Shown: positions 18,901-25,600 of the stretch, piece after piece | How positions within the stretch are numbered: position 1 is the stretch's first letter | Layout: the number at the start of each line of letters is the position of its first letter | IMG/VR virus record: IMGVR_UViG_3300023109_000051 | Span: 1 to 39,763 of that record | Length of the DNA stretch: 39,763 bases | Reading direction: 5' to 3' (one strand) | DNA from: a virus | Program-made: the position numbers and the translations under genes | The notes under the pieces: generated by a model | What the model was told of the DNA's origin: nothing | Databases searched by the model: none | The model's input: only the letters and a program-made list of their open reading frames with translations

Positions 18901-21479
18901 AAGTAACGGTTCGCACCTAGTGTTTCTGTCAACTGTTCGCCAGGCACAACATAGGAGATTGGTGAACGGTATGTAATACCAGACAAACGTCCCCAGTAGT
19001 TTGAACCAGTTTGAATGTCTTGTCCAATTTTGTCAATGATGATACCACTGTCACGGTAACATTTTTCTGCGTCATATCCTTGATATCCAAGTCCACCAGA
19101 AGCAGTATTAGATGTCAGATAATCAACCATGTCATCGATGATGTTGTTCGCATTCGAAAGAATGGTATCACCGAACGCAGTGTTACCACCACCCATTAAT
19201 GAAGTGATTGGCGTAGCGGTATCTTTTGGTGCGTAGAAGGTTGTAGTACCTTTCGCTCTCATGGAGATGTCACCAAACTGAGTACCAGAGTTGTTGAGTG
19301 TAACCTGTCCACCGTTCAATGCGTAGAACGCACAACGTGTAAAGATTGACAATGAACCAATACCGTTAACACCTGCACCATCACGTGCAACGTAACCGAT
19401 ACCGTTCTGTGTACGAGGTGTGAAACCAAATGTCAAGATATATGTGTAGAGTGAGTCTGGGTCAAGAACACGTCTGTCTGCGAGCACACAACCACCACCA
19501 CGTCCAACAAGTGGGTTCGGGAAGTCGTCTATACCAATGACTGCAATGTTACCTGTACCACCTGATTCTGAGATGATTGTGTCACCTACGTTGATGTCAC
19601 CTTTAAGGTTACGAACATAGATACGATCTTCTGTAGCAACGTCAAGATCCCAAGAGATAACACCTGTCGCACCAGAACCGAAAGTAACTTCGTCAAACTC
19701 AATAAAGTCTCCTGCGTGACCAACTTCCATGAAGATCTCACGACCAAGGTCTGCTAGTGTGCCTTTAGAGTTGAATGGTTGCAGCGGGGGTTCTACATCT
19801 GCACGAAGGAAGTTTGATAACTGTGAACTGTCACGAATATATGGCGAACGTCTCATTTTTGCGCCTGGGCGATATGCAATCGCAAAACCACCTTCTGGGA
19901 AGTCGAAGTTGTCTACTTTCCAGTTAGTGTATGAGAAACCTTGTACGTAACAACCAGATCCCACTAGGACTGCGTTATTAAATTCATATCCAGGCAACGC
20001 TTCGATAACTGTTGCATACTGACCAGAGGTAGATGTCAATGAACAATCGTCTGGGAGTGCAACACCACCTTTAGTATAATAGGTTCCAGGCCCACATGAG
20101 ATGTGAACCGCATTGTTTACGTCATTACGAGAGTAAACACCACCTGCTTTTTCAAGTGCGATTTCCGCACCACGTTCTAGTGTGCGTACTGGTTGAAGAA
20201 CGGTGCCTGGGTTTCTGTCATCACCAGAAGACGCTTCAACGTGTACCTTCAGAGCCTTTGCAGTAGATCTTGAGATCTCATCAAAGAATTGACGGTATGT
20301 AATTCTTTCTGTTTCACCAGTTTTAACATTCTTCAGTGCGAAGTACGAGTCTTCCTCAATACGTGGTTCAAACGCTTTGGTAAGATCCATATCGAAGTCT
20401 GCAAGTTCAGAGTTCTTAATGTTTGCATTACTGATATCGGTCTGTTCAATCGAACCACCTTCCATCCGAGATTCGGAGATACCAGTGTTAGACATTGTAG
20501 ACGACGAGATAATCGCATCATTCAATGTGATGTCAGTTAGTTCACCAGTGAAAGATGAGTTAGCAATGACACTGTCTTTGATAAGACCACGATCAATAGT
20601 AGTGTTGGCAAATACGTTATTGTTACCAGTACCATTATTGAATGCAGAGTTTTCGATAGTGATATTGTTTGCAGTACTATCGAAGATCTGACCATCTGAG
20701 AAAGTAGATGTCGTTATCGTAATATTATTCGCATCAGAATTGCCAATGACACCGTCATTAAACTCTGAGTTGTCAATATCGATGTTGTTTGCAAAACTGT
20801 CATAAAGTTCATTATTCGACAATATCGAATTGGTGATCGTCATGTTGTTTGCAACGGTATCTAAGATAGTACCGTTAGAGAATAGTGATTCGCTGATGTC
20901 TAAATTTTCACCAGTAGAGTCTCTGAGTGAACCATTTGAGAAATCTGAGTCTGTAATGATTAGGTTGTTTGCAGTCGAGTCTTCAATAACACCGTTTGCA
21001 AAAGATGAATTAGTAATTTCTGATTCGTCAATCGTACCATTTGCGAAGGATGTGTTAGTGATTTCACTCTCATCGATAAAGGAGTTGATCAAGGTAACGT
21101 TATTACCTGACACTGTCTCCATAGTACCGAAGTCGAAAGAAGAGTTTGTGATCTCTACATTATTTGCAGTACCATTATCGAAAGAAGAGTCATCAATATC
21201 TGCACGATTAATGTCTGTATCATTAACAGAACCACGATTGAACTCGTTATCGTTCATTACGTTGTCGTTAATGATGTTCTCAAAGATAGTCGTGCCAGTA
21301 ATCGACCCACCAGTGATGGTGATTCGATCAAATATTTCGTACTGAATCGCTTGGACGAGTTCTTTTCTGGTAATGTTCTTTGTACCGTCATCACCTTGTA
21401 CAAGGTTTACGATGACGAATAGGTCTTCCGTTCTAGTATTTGCACCAGTAATCGAACCTAATTCAGAAATTTTTGACAT
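9993..21479 (-). CDS. Giant modular virion protein (3828 aa) with alternating alpha and beta repeats
   Basis: One uninterrupted frame, probably the largest virion component. Residues 1-50 (SKISELGSITGANTRTEDLF) look like a virion-attachment N-terminus. Residues about 50-370 are Asn/Ser-rich with pentapeptide-type 20-residue repeats, suggesting a beta-helix. Residues about 395-790 resemble a pectate-lyase-type beta-helix region (SSGDDRNPGTVLQPVRTLERG). From about 800 to 3570 two module types alternate: 12 helical modules with a KC.RD....DA...D...G.N core, the last degenerate, and 10 beta modules with YTPT.A.YDP.SG, a Cys, then HPR..DP and GGY...HTFVSA. The C-terminus (about 3590-3828) is unique and ends basic (VRKLARRASNSR). 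A late-promoter-like AATAAATA lies 33 bp upstream, and AAGGTAG is the ribosome site. I infer a host-contacting fibre or tail appendage; no catalytic site is seen. Confidence 0.92.
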   Translation of the reverse strand: MSKISELGSITGANTRTEDLFVIVNLVQGDDGTKNITRKELVQAIQYEIFDRITITGGSITGTTIFENIINDNVMNDNEFNRGSVNDTDINRADIDDSSFDNGTANNVEITNSSFDFGTMETVSGNNVTLINSFIDESEITNTSFANGTIDESEITNSSFANGVIEDSTANNLIITDSDFSNGSLRDSTGENLDISESLFSNGTILDTVANNMTITNSILSNNELYDSFANNIDIDNSEFNDGVIGNSDANNITITTSTFSDGQIFDSTANNITIENSAFNNGTGNNNVFANTTIDRGLIKDSVIANSSFTGELTDITLNDAIISSSTMSNTGISESRMEGGSIEQTDISNANIKNSELADFDMDLTKAFEPRIEEDSYFALKNVKTGETERITYRQFFDEISRSTAKALKVHVEASSGDDRNPGTVLQPVRTLERGAEIALEKAGGVYSRNDVNNAVHISCGPGTYYTKGGVALPDDCSLTSTSGQYATVIEALPGYEFNNAVLVGSGCYVQGFSYTNWKVDNFDFPEGGFAIAYRPGAKMRRSPYIRDSSQLSNFLRADVEPPLQPFNSKGTLADLGREIFMEVGHAGDFIEFDEVTFGSGATGVISWDLDVATEDRIYVRNLKGDINVGDTIISESGGTGNIAVIGIDDFPNPLVGRGGGCVLADRRVLDPDSLYTYILTFGFTPRTQNGIGYVARDGAGVNGIGSLSIFTRCAFYALNGGQVTLNNSGTQFGDISMRAKGTTTFYAPKDTATPITSLMGGGNTAFGDTILSNANNIIDDMVDYLTSNTASGGLGYQGYDAEKCYRDSGIIIDKIGQDIQTGSNYWGRLSGITYRSPISYVVPGEQLTETLGANRYLQGKIEGIFSNANSEILDRANTSYDELLNILENGEEYASPIIWTEVSNNEVSNEYTAARKQLQDNRSFIQDELIDWIEDNDEFFAYNSVTCRRDTQDYILPAVKYDMLLDTNYNSVTAGNAYYMNAAAKVINNQRDETIASYKRLKEQTNEVIDGVSILGSQRADVAFDNIIDALEEKRYTYSPTHVEYDPISGLMEVTVGLHRLEVDQKVVIETDSITFECVPNKGFITHPRTTDPVANRLLPIIEVTETTFTVMAGNAGGYLGIHSFVSADADCVRLEENCWTPSGSTYDPVSGETLIAFDVNHNIKVGDMIEIAPGGLTYSCANSATLEIIEISHPRQSDKWYKNALQVESVTPKTITFNSGDAGGYTGVHAYQRTLDNAVQVVARGITFSDAPTLSADKKNARKQLQANRKYIQDYMLGWIDTNFFIYSSDKCLRDVQEYILPAVNQDMILGTNFNSVQTGIAYHTNNAKEVISDQLPETVGSVKELKRQVSSLASAKYTPTTGTYDPLSGETVLTIGQHDIEVGDSIKLAPEALVFSCVNTATSDVVEISHPRPADPLNDRPIPITAVTVNTITFNSGDAGGYTGAHTWVSGRGDGVHLLANDSSVTMKTDAAFDEITHIMNGSGRAYTPTTATYNGVTGEMVITIGTHSLTTDDKVLLAPNSFQFECDQGIKSHPNRTDPLYKKPMQILATGLTTITVNPGSAGSYTQPHTFYKADENAVSVYYDVRKKTYTPTTATYDPATGDMVVTVGVHNLELGQYIEMEEESIVFTCALDSNVTEHAYPRKTDPWNKKPVKIKAATETTFTINVGGYAGGTAHTFVSAAEGCIRDDVVWFSDPAMYKEFKTPEGVAYNTATGIMSMTITGHGLSAGQRVELMPGSFTFTCGSDNNLQEISHPRPADPPYRTPLAITATPDINTIQVNVGVGQGGIHTFIRCADNALAILRSNTDEVNTATTLQKNRAFLANEVVGYLRDTYFIYDSAKCERDTGLMLDAVKRDVLTGSNYNAVFSGLAYRSGTVGANAVVEEQLTQTTGAFTWLKGEVSSNLTGTARTRAEASFDELIDIITNGTSAADAINFGDSYVSNDALNTRGILQSNKAFLQAEVTAWLNINHPNSESVGVKCPRDVGYLVDSVSYDIQHGSNVASINNAKVYFENAITVLPYNQRRPTAEAFQHIANVAKKLARNETVTPTTGNVETPVAWTNVEYTPIDAIYNPVSGIMKIDLGAAHSFAIGDYMIFEPESITLSCGDPVTNIVHPRTTDPAYEKPHKILAVTANTITMDVGDAGGYEEEHTFVSATANAVKKYFSDFMGQRVEDLINIVSDSVEDEQLNLPPVVEPNDIGTPFYESAAKGTIVGGGSTAREAVVRGGSGGIDGAQSGLLSYNVGGPEMDDPSYKFSPFEFGPGETGYAQEFKDASSLINGLTEKLQTEITTYINEQYNGIGFVESKCIRDSGYLIDAVTEDLLYGGNEATVKAARAYFINSINLLPSYQYDATSAAFTHLAASAESVVLENTVTPHFGPSAFTPTDADYNVAQGTLKLDIGTHALQVGDYIWFDENALTFSCANTATGVVTQISHPRPTDPAFEKPTKITQVDGDFITVTGYTIPDGYAGAHTFVSAVSNSVKEVTGNILKQDKSGTAASVQTAQRVQDLITVIANIADDRTNENIPAIADAPTYNPLRTFARDQIAANRKFLIEEVVAYLNDEYFTYDGDKCFRDTGYIIDAVRRDLITGSNFNSVYAGASYRTSTAGTNAIRWGELSETVGGVRYIQSELEKLVTNEEARLLVKSAFDTLVDGMAKGYTPTGVDYDPTSGFMDITIGEHDFVQGEYIMFSPESITLSCVNTATSDVIELAHPRISDVNVYEKKQLIVAVTDSTITVNVGNAGGYTSTHTFVRADEQAVRKIETIDYSDGTNNFIDGKGLNARINLQLNKSFLAAEATAFIALTYPSLSYDVAKCERDVGHLVDAISFDLQHGGNTAALSNARLYFEGAGSVLPAGQRAQTAAVFQRLAEFADNCVQNIANTPSLGNAVAQDVSGVATDAATGARAETLMEIVAEAIAADNLEGLPASVEPKTSVYATEGTLLKTKTPTMQSAILGHIAQEFNGLAYKEDKCRRDMGAIIDGIAHDIQYDGNSATHKNAMIYFENAINILPLGQREPTRRAFMHLGETIETVLTRTDVTPTIQKGVKYTPTGATYDPQSGIFTVNVGVNHKFNVGDGALFATNGITFSCGVPSVNISHPRPVDPWFNKPVEIIAVSDDTITMQVGKVERYVGVHTFVSAVNDAVQMVQGNLVHQDKRHLPAVYPERKDLMGYALDLAMIVANAVDDTDVSNIPARISPDVSWTPTNYLDAKSLIQDNSVALANEIVDYVSREWNGLSFPRNKCRRDMGFLIDATSHDVQYQTNHASRISAQIYFENGVSVLPQDTRRQTADVYNTMKVLMGNIVQEIDTQNTTFTTTAQDFSGTAAGVTEGTEVQNLIGIVEDVIREDSLAPIPALVEPNMTWIGGDLQDAFDQIEESKVELADDLIHFINTEFNVLDYNKSKCRRDTGYLIDAFSYDLNYGGNTASRWNAEFYFWNSVYRIPEDQREATAKSYRQLGVICADILQGEYEGQVVKADTATEAESTKVKELAGMFYLSQINKDVKELQTLIAPDYDWVEKPFRDAADILLSKRGPLQYDTVRFVNATYKFIDINLTRRDAGNLLQTIVNDVKFINPNTNQRGSTKATRTFSQSFFDQKGQHVFPVFNSTTSGLSFKGVVPDISARNALQSDPNVSLKKNHAYIVSTDTNVNFYAGTIYYWNGSAWIDDGANNTDLLYAFYATWDRIRDFIIANYSPDALHSSFIEILFNECLKDNILRPNVLTFGSLVESIAHQFNGGAAGVNRTALPLNFRNLGPATSAISSVLSEDGGRVRWSGADELNNQYFARGLRINGRTGRIEGRPFTSSVRKLARRASNSRAVV
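10700..19070 (-). repeat. Alternating alpha (x12) and beta (x10) module array in the giant protein
   Basis: Alpha-module anchors (K-C-x-R-D codons) fall near 19055, 18630, 17590, 15935, 15518, 14537, 13738, 13010, 12537, 11726, 11242 and 10788; the last lacks the Cys. Beta-module anchors (HPR or its variant) fall near 18207, 17887, 17234, 16861, 16538, 16198, 15115, 14152, 13318 and 12160. The order is a-a-b-b-a-b-b-b-b-a-a-b-a-b-a-b-a-a-b-a-a-a. Module copies are clearly diverged, so duplication is old, although some DNA blocks such as the GTCACGACGACACTT core recur nearly unchanged. Confidence 0.82.
20622..20981 (-). repeat. Six tandem 60-bp repeats (20 residues each) in the giant protein's N-terminal region
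   Basis: Each unit is exactly 20 residues, of the form DST-A-N-N-x-x-I-x-x-S-x-F-x-N-G-x-x. Examples are DSTANNLIITDSDFSNGSLR and NSDANNITITTSTFSDGQIF. The pattern equals four pentapeptide-type rungs and is preceded by two 15-residue units (IDESEITNTSFANGT and IDESEITNSSFANGV). A regular right-handed beta-helix is the likely structure. Confidence 0.8.
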
Positions 21480-21512
21480 TCTAGTCTACCTTACTAATAT
21501 GTTATTCTATTT

Positions 21513-21520
21513 TATTTATT
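21513..21520 (-). promoter_or_regulatory. T4-like late promoter candidate (AATAAATA)
   Basis: Read on the minus strand. It differs from TATAAATA only at the first base, within the relaxed NATAAATA form reported for T4-like cyanophages. It lies in the 54-bp spacer, the longest in the window, 33 bp upstream of the ATG of the 3828-aa gene. It would drive the giant, 151-aa and collagen-like genes. Confidence 0.6.
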
Positions 21521-21533
21521 CAGGATCATCATG

Positions 21534-22463
21534 TCAAAGATTGTTTTTTTCCAAACGTTCAACTTTATCGCTTAATTCCTTGATCGCTTGAATTAAGAGT
21601 GGGATCAAATTGTCGTATCGAACACCTTTGTGTCCAGCTTCATCCACTTCAAAGGTAACATTAGGTAAGACTTTCTCGACTTCCTGTGCAACTACACCTG
21701 CAACTCTTTCATCTGGATCATTGATATAGTTGAAAGTATAACCATTAATTTGTTCTACTTTATCTATGGCATTCTCAATGAGTTCTAGATTTTCTTTCAA
21801 TCTATAGTCAGAAGTGGTGTATTTCGTAACAACGTCACCAGAAAAGTAACCGTTACGTGCGTATACGTCACCACTAAGAAGTAAGTCACCTGCAAGAGAG
21901 TTGTTTCCACCTGGCCCTGTTAAGGCACCTTCGTAGTTGATGTTGTTTGCAGATACATCCCCACCGATGAAGTTATTAAAGATTGCATTGTTACCAGATG
22001 CATCTTCGTCTAATACTAAGTTAACTGTATCAATCGTACCTGATGGGGATAATGAAAACTTTCTTGTCCCTACACCAGTGTCTATGATAAAGTTTGCGTT
22101 GGTGGAATCTTCCATTCCAACGTCCCAAGCGATGTTTCCATCTGTATATCTAGTTTTACCACCACCTGCACCAAACGAGAATGTAGAACATATACCATTA
22201 GACAATGCACTATGAATGGTTGGGTTGGTAAATGTTACACTACCACCATTTGTTACTGGTTGGATTTCATCAGTGGATACGTCACCGACAAGATTAGTTG
22301 CAGTAAAATTTCCTACAAGTGTTGCGTTACCTGTTGTAGAGTCACCACCCGCCGAGGCAGTCACCGCTTCAGAGCGAATGATACCAGATAATTCATTTGT
22401 TTTATCAAACCAATTTTGAAAGGTTTGAGTCACCGTAATGTCGGCTAAGAGTGGTTTTGCCAT
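21534..22463 (-). CDS. Structural protein with C-terminal S74 intramolecular chaperone domain (309 aa)
   Basis: The C-terminal portion (about 216-309) matches the peptidase S74 chaperone that trimerises phage tailspikes and then releases itself. It has SDYRLKEN at 218-225, VEQINGYTFNY, VAGVVAQEVEKVLP, and a final helix LIQAIKELSDKVERLEK. Ser218 and Lys223 are five residues apart, the same spacing as the Ser-Lys cleavage pair of the K1F endosialidase chaperone, so self-cleavage before Ser218 is likely. The N-terminal 217 residues are beta-rich and resemble a short fibre (ITVTQTFQNWFDKTNELSG, then DVYARNGYFSGDV). The ATG overlaps the 66-aa gene stop as TAATG. Mature product is probably a short trimeric fibre or tip. 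Confidence 0.9.
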   Translation of the reverse strand: MAKPLLADITVTQTFQNWFDKTNELSGIIRSEAVTASAGGDSTTGNATLVGNFTATNLVGDVSTDEIQPVTNGGSVTFTNPTIHSALSNGICSTFSFGAGGGKTRYTDGNIAWDVGMEDSTNANFIIDTGVGTRKFSLSPSGTIDTVNLVLDEDASGNNAIFNNFIGGDVSANNINYEGALTGPGGNNSLAGDLLLSGDVYARNGYFSGDVVTKYTTSDYRLKENLELIENAIDKVEQINGYTFNYINDPDERVAGVVAQEVEKVLPNVTFEVDEAGHKGVRYDNLIPLLIQAIKELSDKVERLEKNNL

Positions 22464-22663
22464 TACTTATTTTCCAATTTAGCTATTCTCTCACACATAC
22501 TTGCGAGAGAGTCTTGAATGTCTGCAACATCTATAGAAAGTTGATCAACTTTTCTGTATAATTGTCTTTCCATCTTATATTTATTCAGAGCTGTAGTATC
22601 AGTAGACAAAACTGCATTAGAATGTCTATCCCTAGTCATTTCGCTTGCAGGTTTACGTGTCAT
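22463..22663 (-). CDS. Small coiled-coil protein (66 aa)
   Basis: No named family recognised. The N-terminal 25 residues are polar, and the rest forms a heptad-like helix (MERQLYRKVDQLSIDVADIQ ending RIAKLENK), suggesting a short coiled coil. The ATG overlaps the stop of the 1814-aa gene as ATGA, and its TAA overlaps the ATG of the S74 gene as TAATG. This nested start-stop arrangement strongly supports it as a real, translationally coupled gene despite its size. It has no strong ribosome site of its own. A trimerising linker or assembly factor for the S74-bearing fibre is plausible but unproven. Confidence 0.8.
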   Translation of the reverse strand: MTRKPASEMTRDRHSNAVLSTDTTALNKYKMERQLYRKVDQLSIDVADIQDSLASMCERIAKLENK

Positions 22664-25600
22664 GTCAATGCTATGCCTCTATAATCTTTCACCATTGGTG
22701 CGTCATACACATTTGGTGACAATAATTCGATACGTACCGCAAACTTTCGGTACGACTTGAAGGTTCCTGCGCTACTCACGTATTGATAAACACCAAGTCC
22801 ATCTTTGTTTGCGGCAGCGATTCTATATCTGAATTCACGATAATCATCTAAGTTTGTTGAAGACGAATATGTCTCAACACCTTCAAATAATTCCATTTCC
22901 ACCCAAGGAACATCTGCGAAGTCTTGACTATCGAAAACGTTCTGTGCACGAATGTAAGTTTTGATAGTTGTACCGACTGGTCTGTGTGCGGTCAAAATCA
23001 AATTAAAGTCCTCAGCATCAAAGTCTTCTGCAAGTTCTACTGTCTTAGAGACAAACCCTGCAGAGTTGTCTGGTGTGTTCGTTATATCGTATTTATAGGC
23101 CATCAACTTAGCAACTTCAAGATCCACAAATGGACTTGATGTAACGTTACCACCATTGGTCATATTTACCGTAATATCAAACGCAAGACTACCGTTCACG
23201 TTACTTGATCTACTGTATATAATTGCACCCTGTGCGTTGAAGTTGTTGTTATCATTAAACTTCATGGGCATACTATATGTAGTACCAACGTTGGCTGGTG
23301 GGATGAACACACCAGATAGTGAAGTTTTCGTTACACTATCGTTAATACGATTAATGAATGGTTGCACATAACTTAAGTTCATGTTATCAATACTTACGAT
23401 ATCTGCAGTAGATCCAGAGTCCACACCTTGTATCGTACTACCGTTAGAGAATACCACTCCTGATCTCGCAGTAGACCCCTCTAATATCATCTCTGTTGGG
23501 TTCGTTGGGTCATAGTGGATCAAAGTACCTGCAACCACAGGAGTACCCTGTGCACCTGTCCATAGGTCTGTTGCATCCTTGTTTGTTGTGATTGTTTGTG
23601 AATCAACCGCAACAACTTCGAAAACATCTAGGTATGAAGTGTTCGATGATAGGTTAACTTTGATAAAGTCACCAACTGCATATATTGTATCGAAGTTCGC
23701 ACCACTGGATCTTGTAATTACATTACTTCCGTTTGGCATACCGATAGTTTGAACTGAACCTGTATCTTGGAAGATTTGTTCACCAACTGAGAACGGACCT
23801 GCGATATCTGTGATTGTAAAGAACTCATGATCACGGTTTGTCATTGTGACAGAACCTGTAGACTCGTTGAAGTCATGACGGTAAATTCTAAACTTAATAT
23901 CTTCGTCTTGGTATGATTTCCACGCAGAGTTGTTTGTAGATGTGAATAACATCCCATCACCCCAGTCTTGAACAACTGGTTTACCTTGTGTCGCACCAGG
24001 CGTTAGATCTTTCTGACCAACTTTTGATGTGAAGGCAAGATAGCCTGGATCGTTCGCATCTGGTTCAATTACAAATGCATATTCTTTTTCAGTTTCAAGT
24101 GCAATCGGTGCATCAAATTCAACTGTTGTTGCGGCACTTGCATCATCTGAGATATTAACTTCACTAGCTTCTAGGTGAACTTGAGAGAATGGAATAACTT
24201 CTGATGAAGGGTATCCATTGATAACTTCACGCAACATAACAGTGACACCGTTAATACCACCACCACCTGCGATGGTAGATGTTGATTTACGTTTGAAATA
24301 TAGATCTAATTTAGATGCAAAGACCGTATTACTTCCACGTCCCATACCTTTCTTAATGAAGAAAGTCTGCGCAAGAGGATCACCACTGTTATCTCTTGGT
24401 TCTGGTGGGGGTGGTGGACGGAAGGTCACACTGCGAGTAGATGTTGATGTTGAGTAATCAACTGTAGGCATACGTGTTGACATACTTGATTTTGTTACAT
24501 CAAAGTTATATGCAGAATATTTCAGTTTACATCTTGACGTACCTGCAGAATTTCTTGCAGAGTACTGCTGAACGTCTAGGATTTGTAAATCTCTTTCACC
24601 AACAAGGAATTTTTCTGCAGGCAATTTGAAGACTGCACGTAAAACACCATTGGCATCTGTGGAGATTGGTGCGCCAAATCTACCTTGTCGACGTACCTTA
24701 CTGATTTTGTTTACTGTAGTACCATTACATACATGCTCATCTACGTTTACTTTATCAAAGAAGAAGTAGTGTTGAGTATTCGGTCTCAATCCAGATACTA
24801 AGATCTTGATGTCAGTAGAAGCCATGTAAGGTTTGAACTGGAAGTTAGATACAAAGTCACCAACTTTACTGGTTTCTGTACCACCTTCAAATTCAAGATT
24901 ACCAAATGTGTCAGTGAATGTTACTGTACCACCATTTGAACGTGCACGGCGCATCTGTGCTTGTATTTCTGCACTAAATTGATTTGTGTTAATTCTTGCA
25001 TCTGTCATAGGAATGAACTTCTGCAATGCTTCTGCGAAATCTACGAATGGTTTTTCAAAATCAATCTCAATTGGATTGGTTGTTGTGTCGTATGCAGCTT
25101 CGTATTGTGGTCTAATGTACCCACGACCACGATAGTTATAGAAGTTAGATACGCAGTTTCTGTATCCTGTTGCATACTTCTGATTAATGATAGACACGTG
25201 GGCGTTACGACTTAATGTTGCAACGGCAGGTTCTTCAGTAGCAGACGGTGCAGGGAATGCAGTCGCACCTGATGAAGTCTTGTACTTAAGATCTAATGGG
25301 AATGTTGTAACTGCAGGTGTCATTATTTTCTTAGAGAAGTGCACTGCAGAATTAAACTTTGGATCTCTTGTGTTTGCAAGATGCATGTCATTAAATGGAT
25401 CTACAATAAATCCATTCTTAAATCTTGACAATCCGTTCTCGTCAAGAACAGTCATGTTGTTTGTTTCTTGTTCCAACTGGTTCAATGATGTATAGTATAC
25501 CAGTTTATCCAGTCTCTTTTCGATATTTTCGATGTCTTTCATCGTATATCGTTTAATGCCTTTTGATTTCGCACGTACTGCGTACTCACGTTTACCTTGT

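Noticed and set aside
21480-21533. Possible rho-independent terminator in the longest spacer
   Set aside because: I found no stable inverted repeat followed by a U tract on the minus-strand transcript.
22578-22585. AATAAATA on the minus strand, about 115 bp before the S74 gene
   Set aside because: It lies inside the 66-aa coding sequence, and relaxed NATAAATA matches also occur inside other genes (for example near 10954, 28250 and 39083), so chance cannot be excluded.
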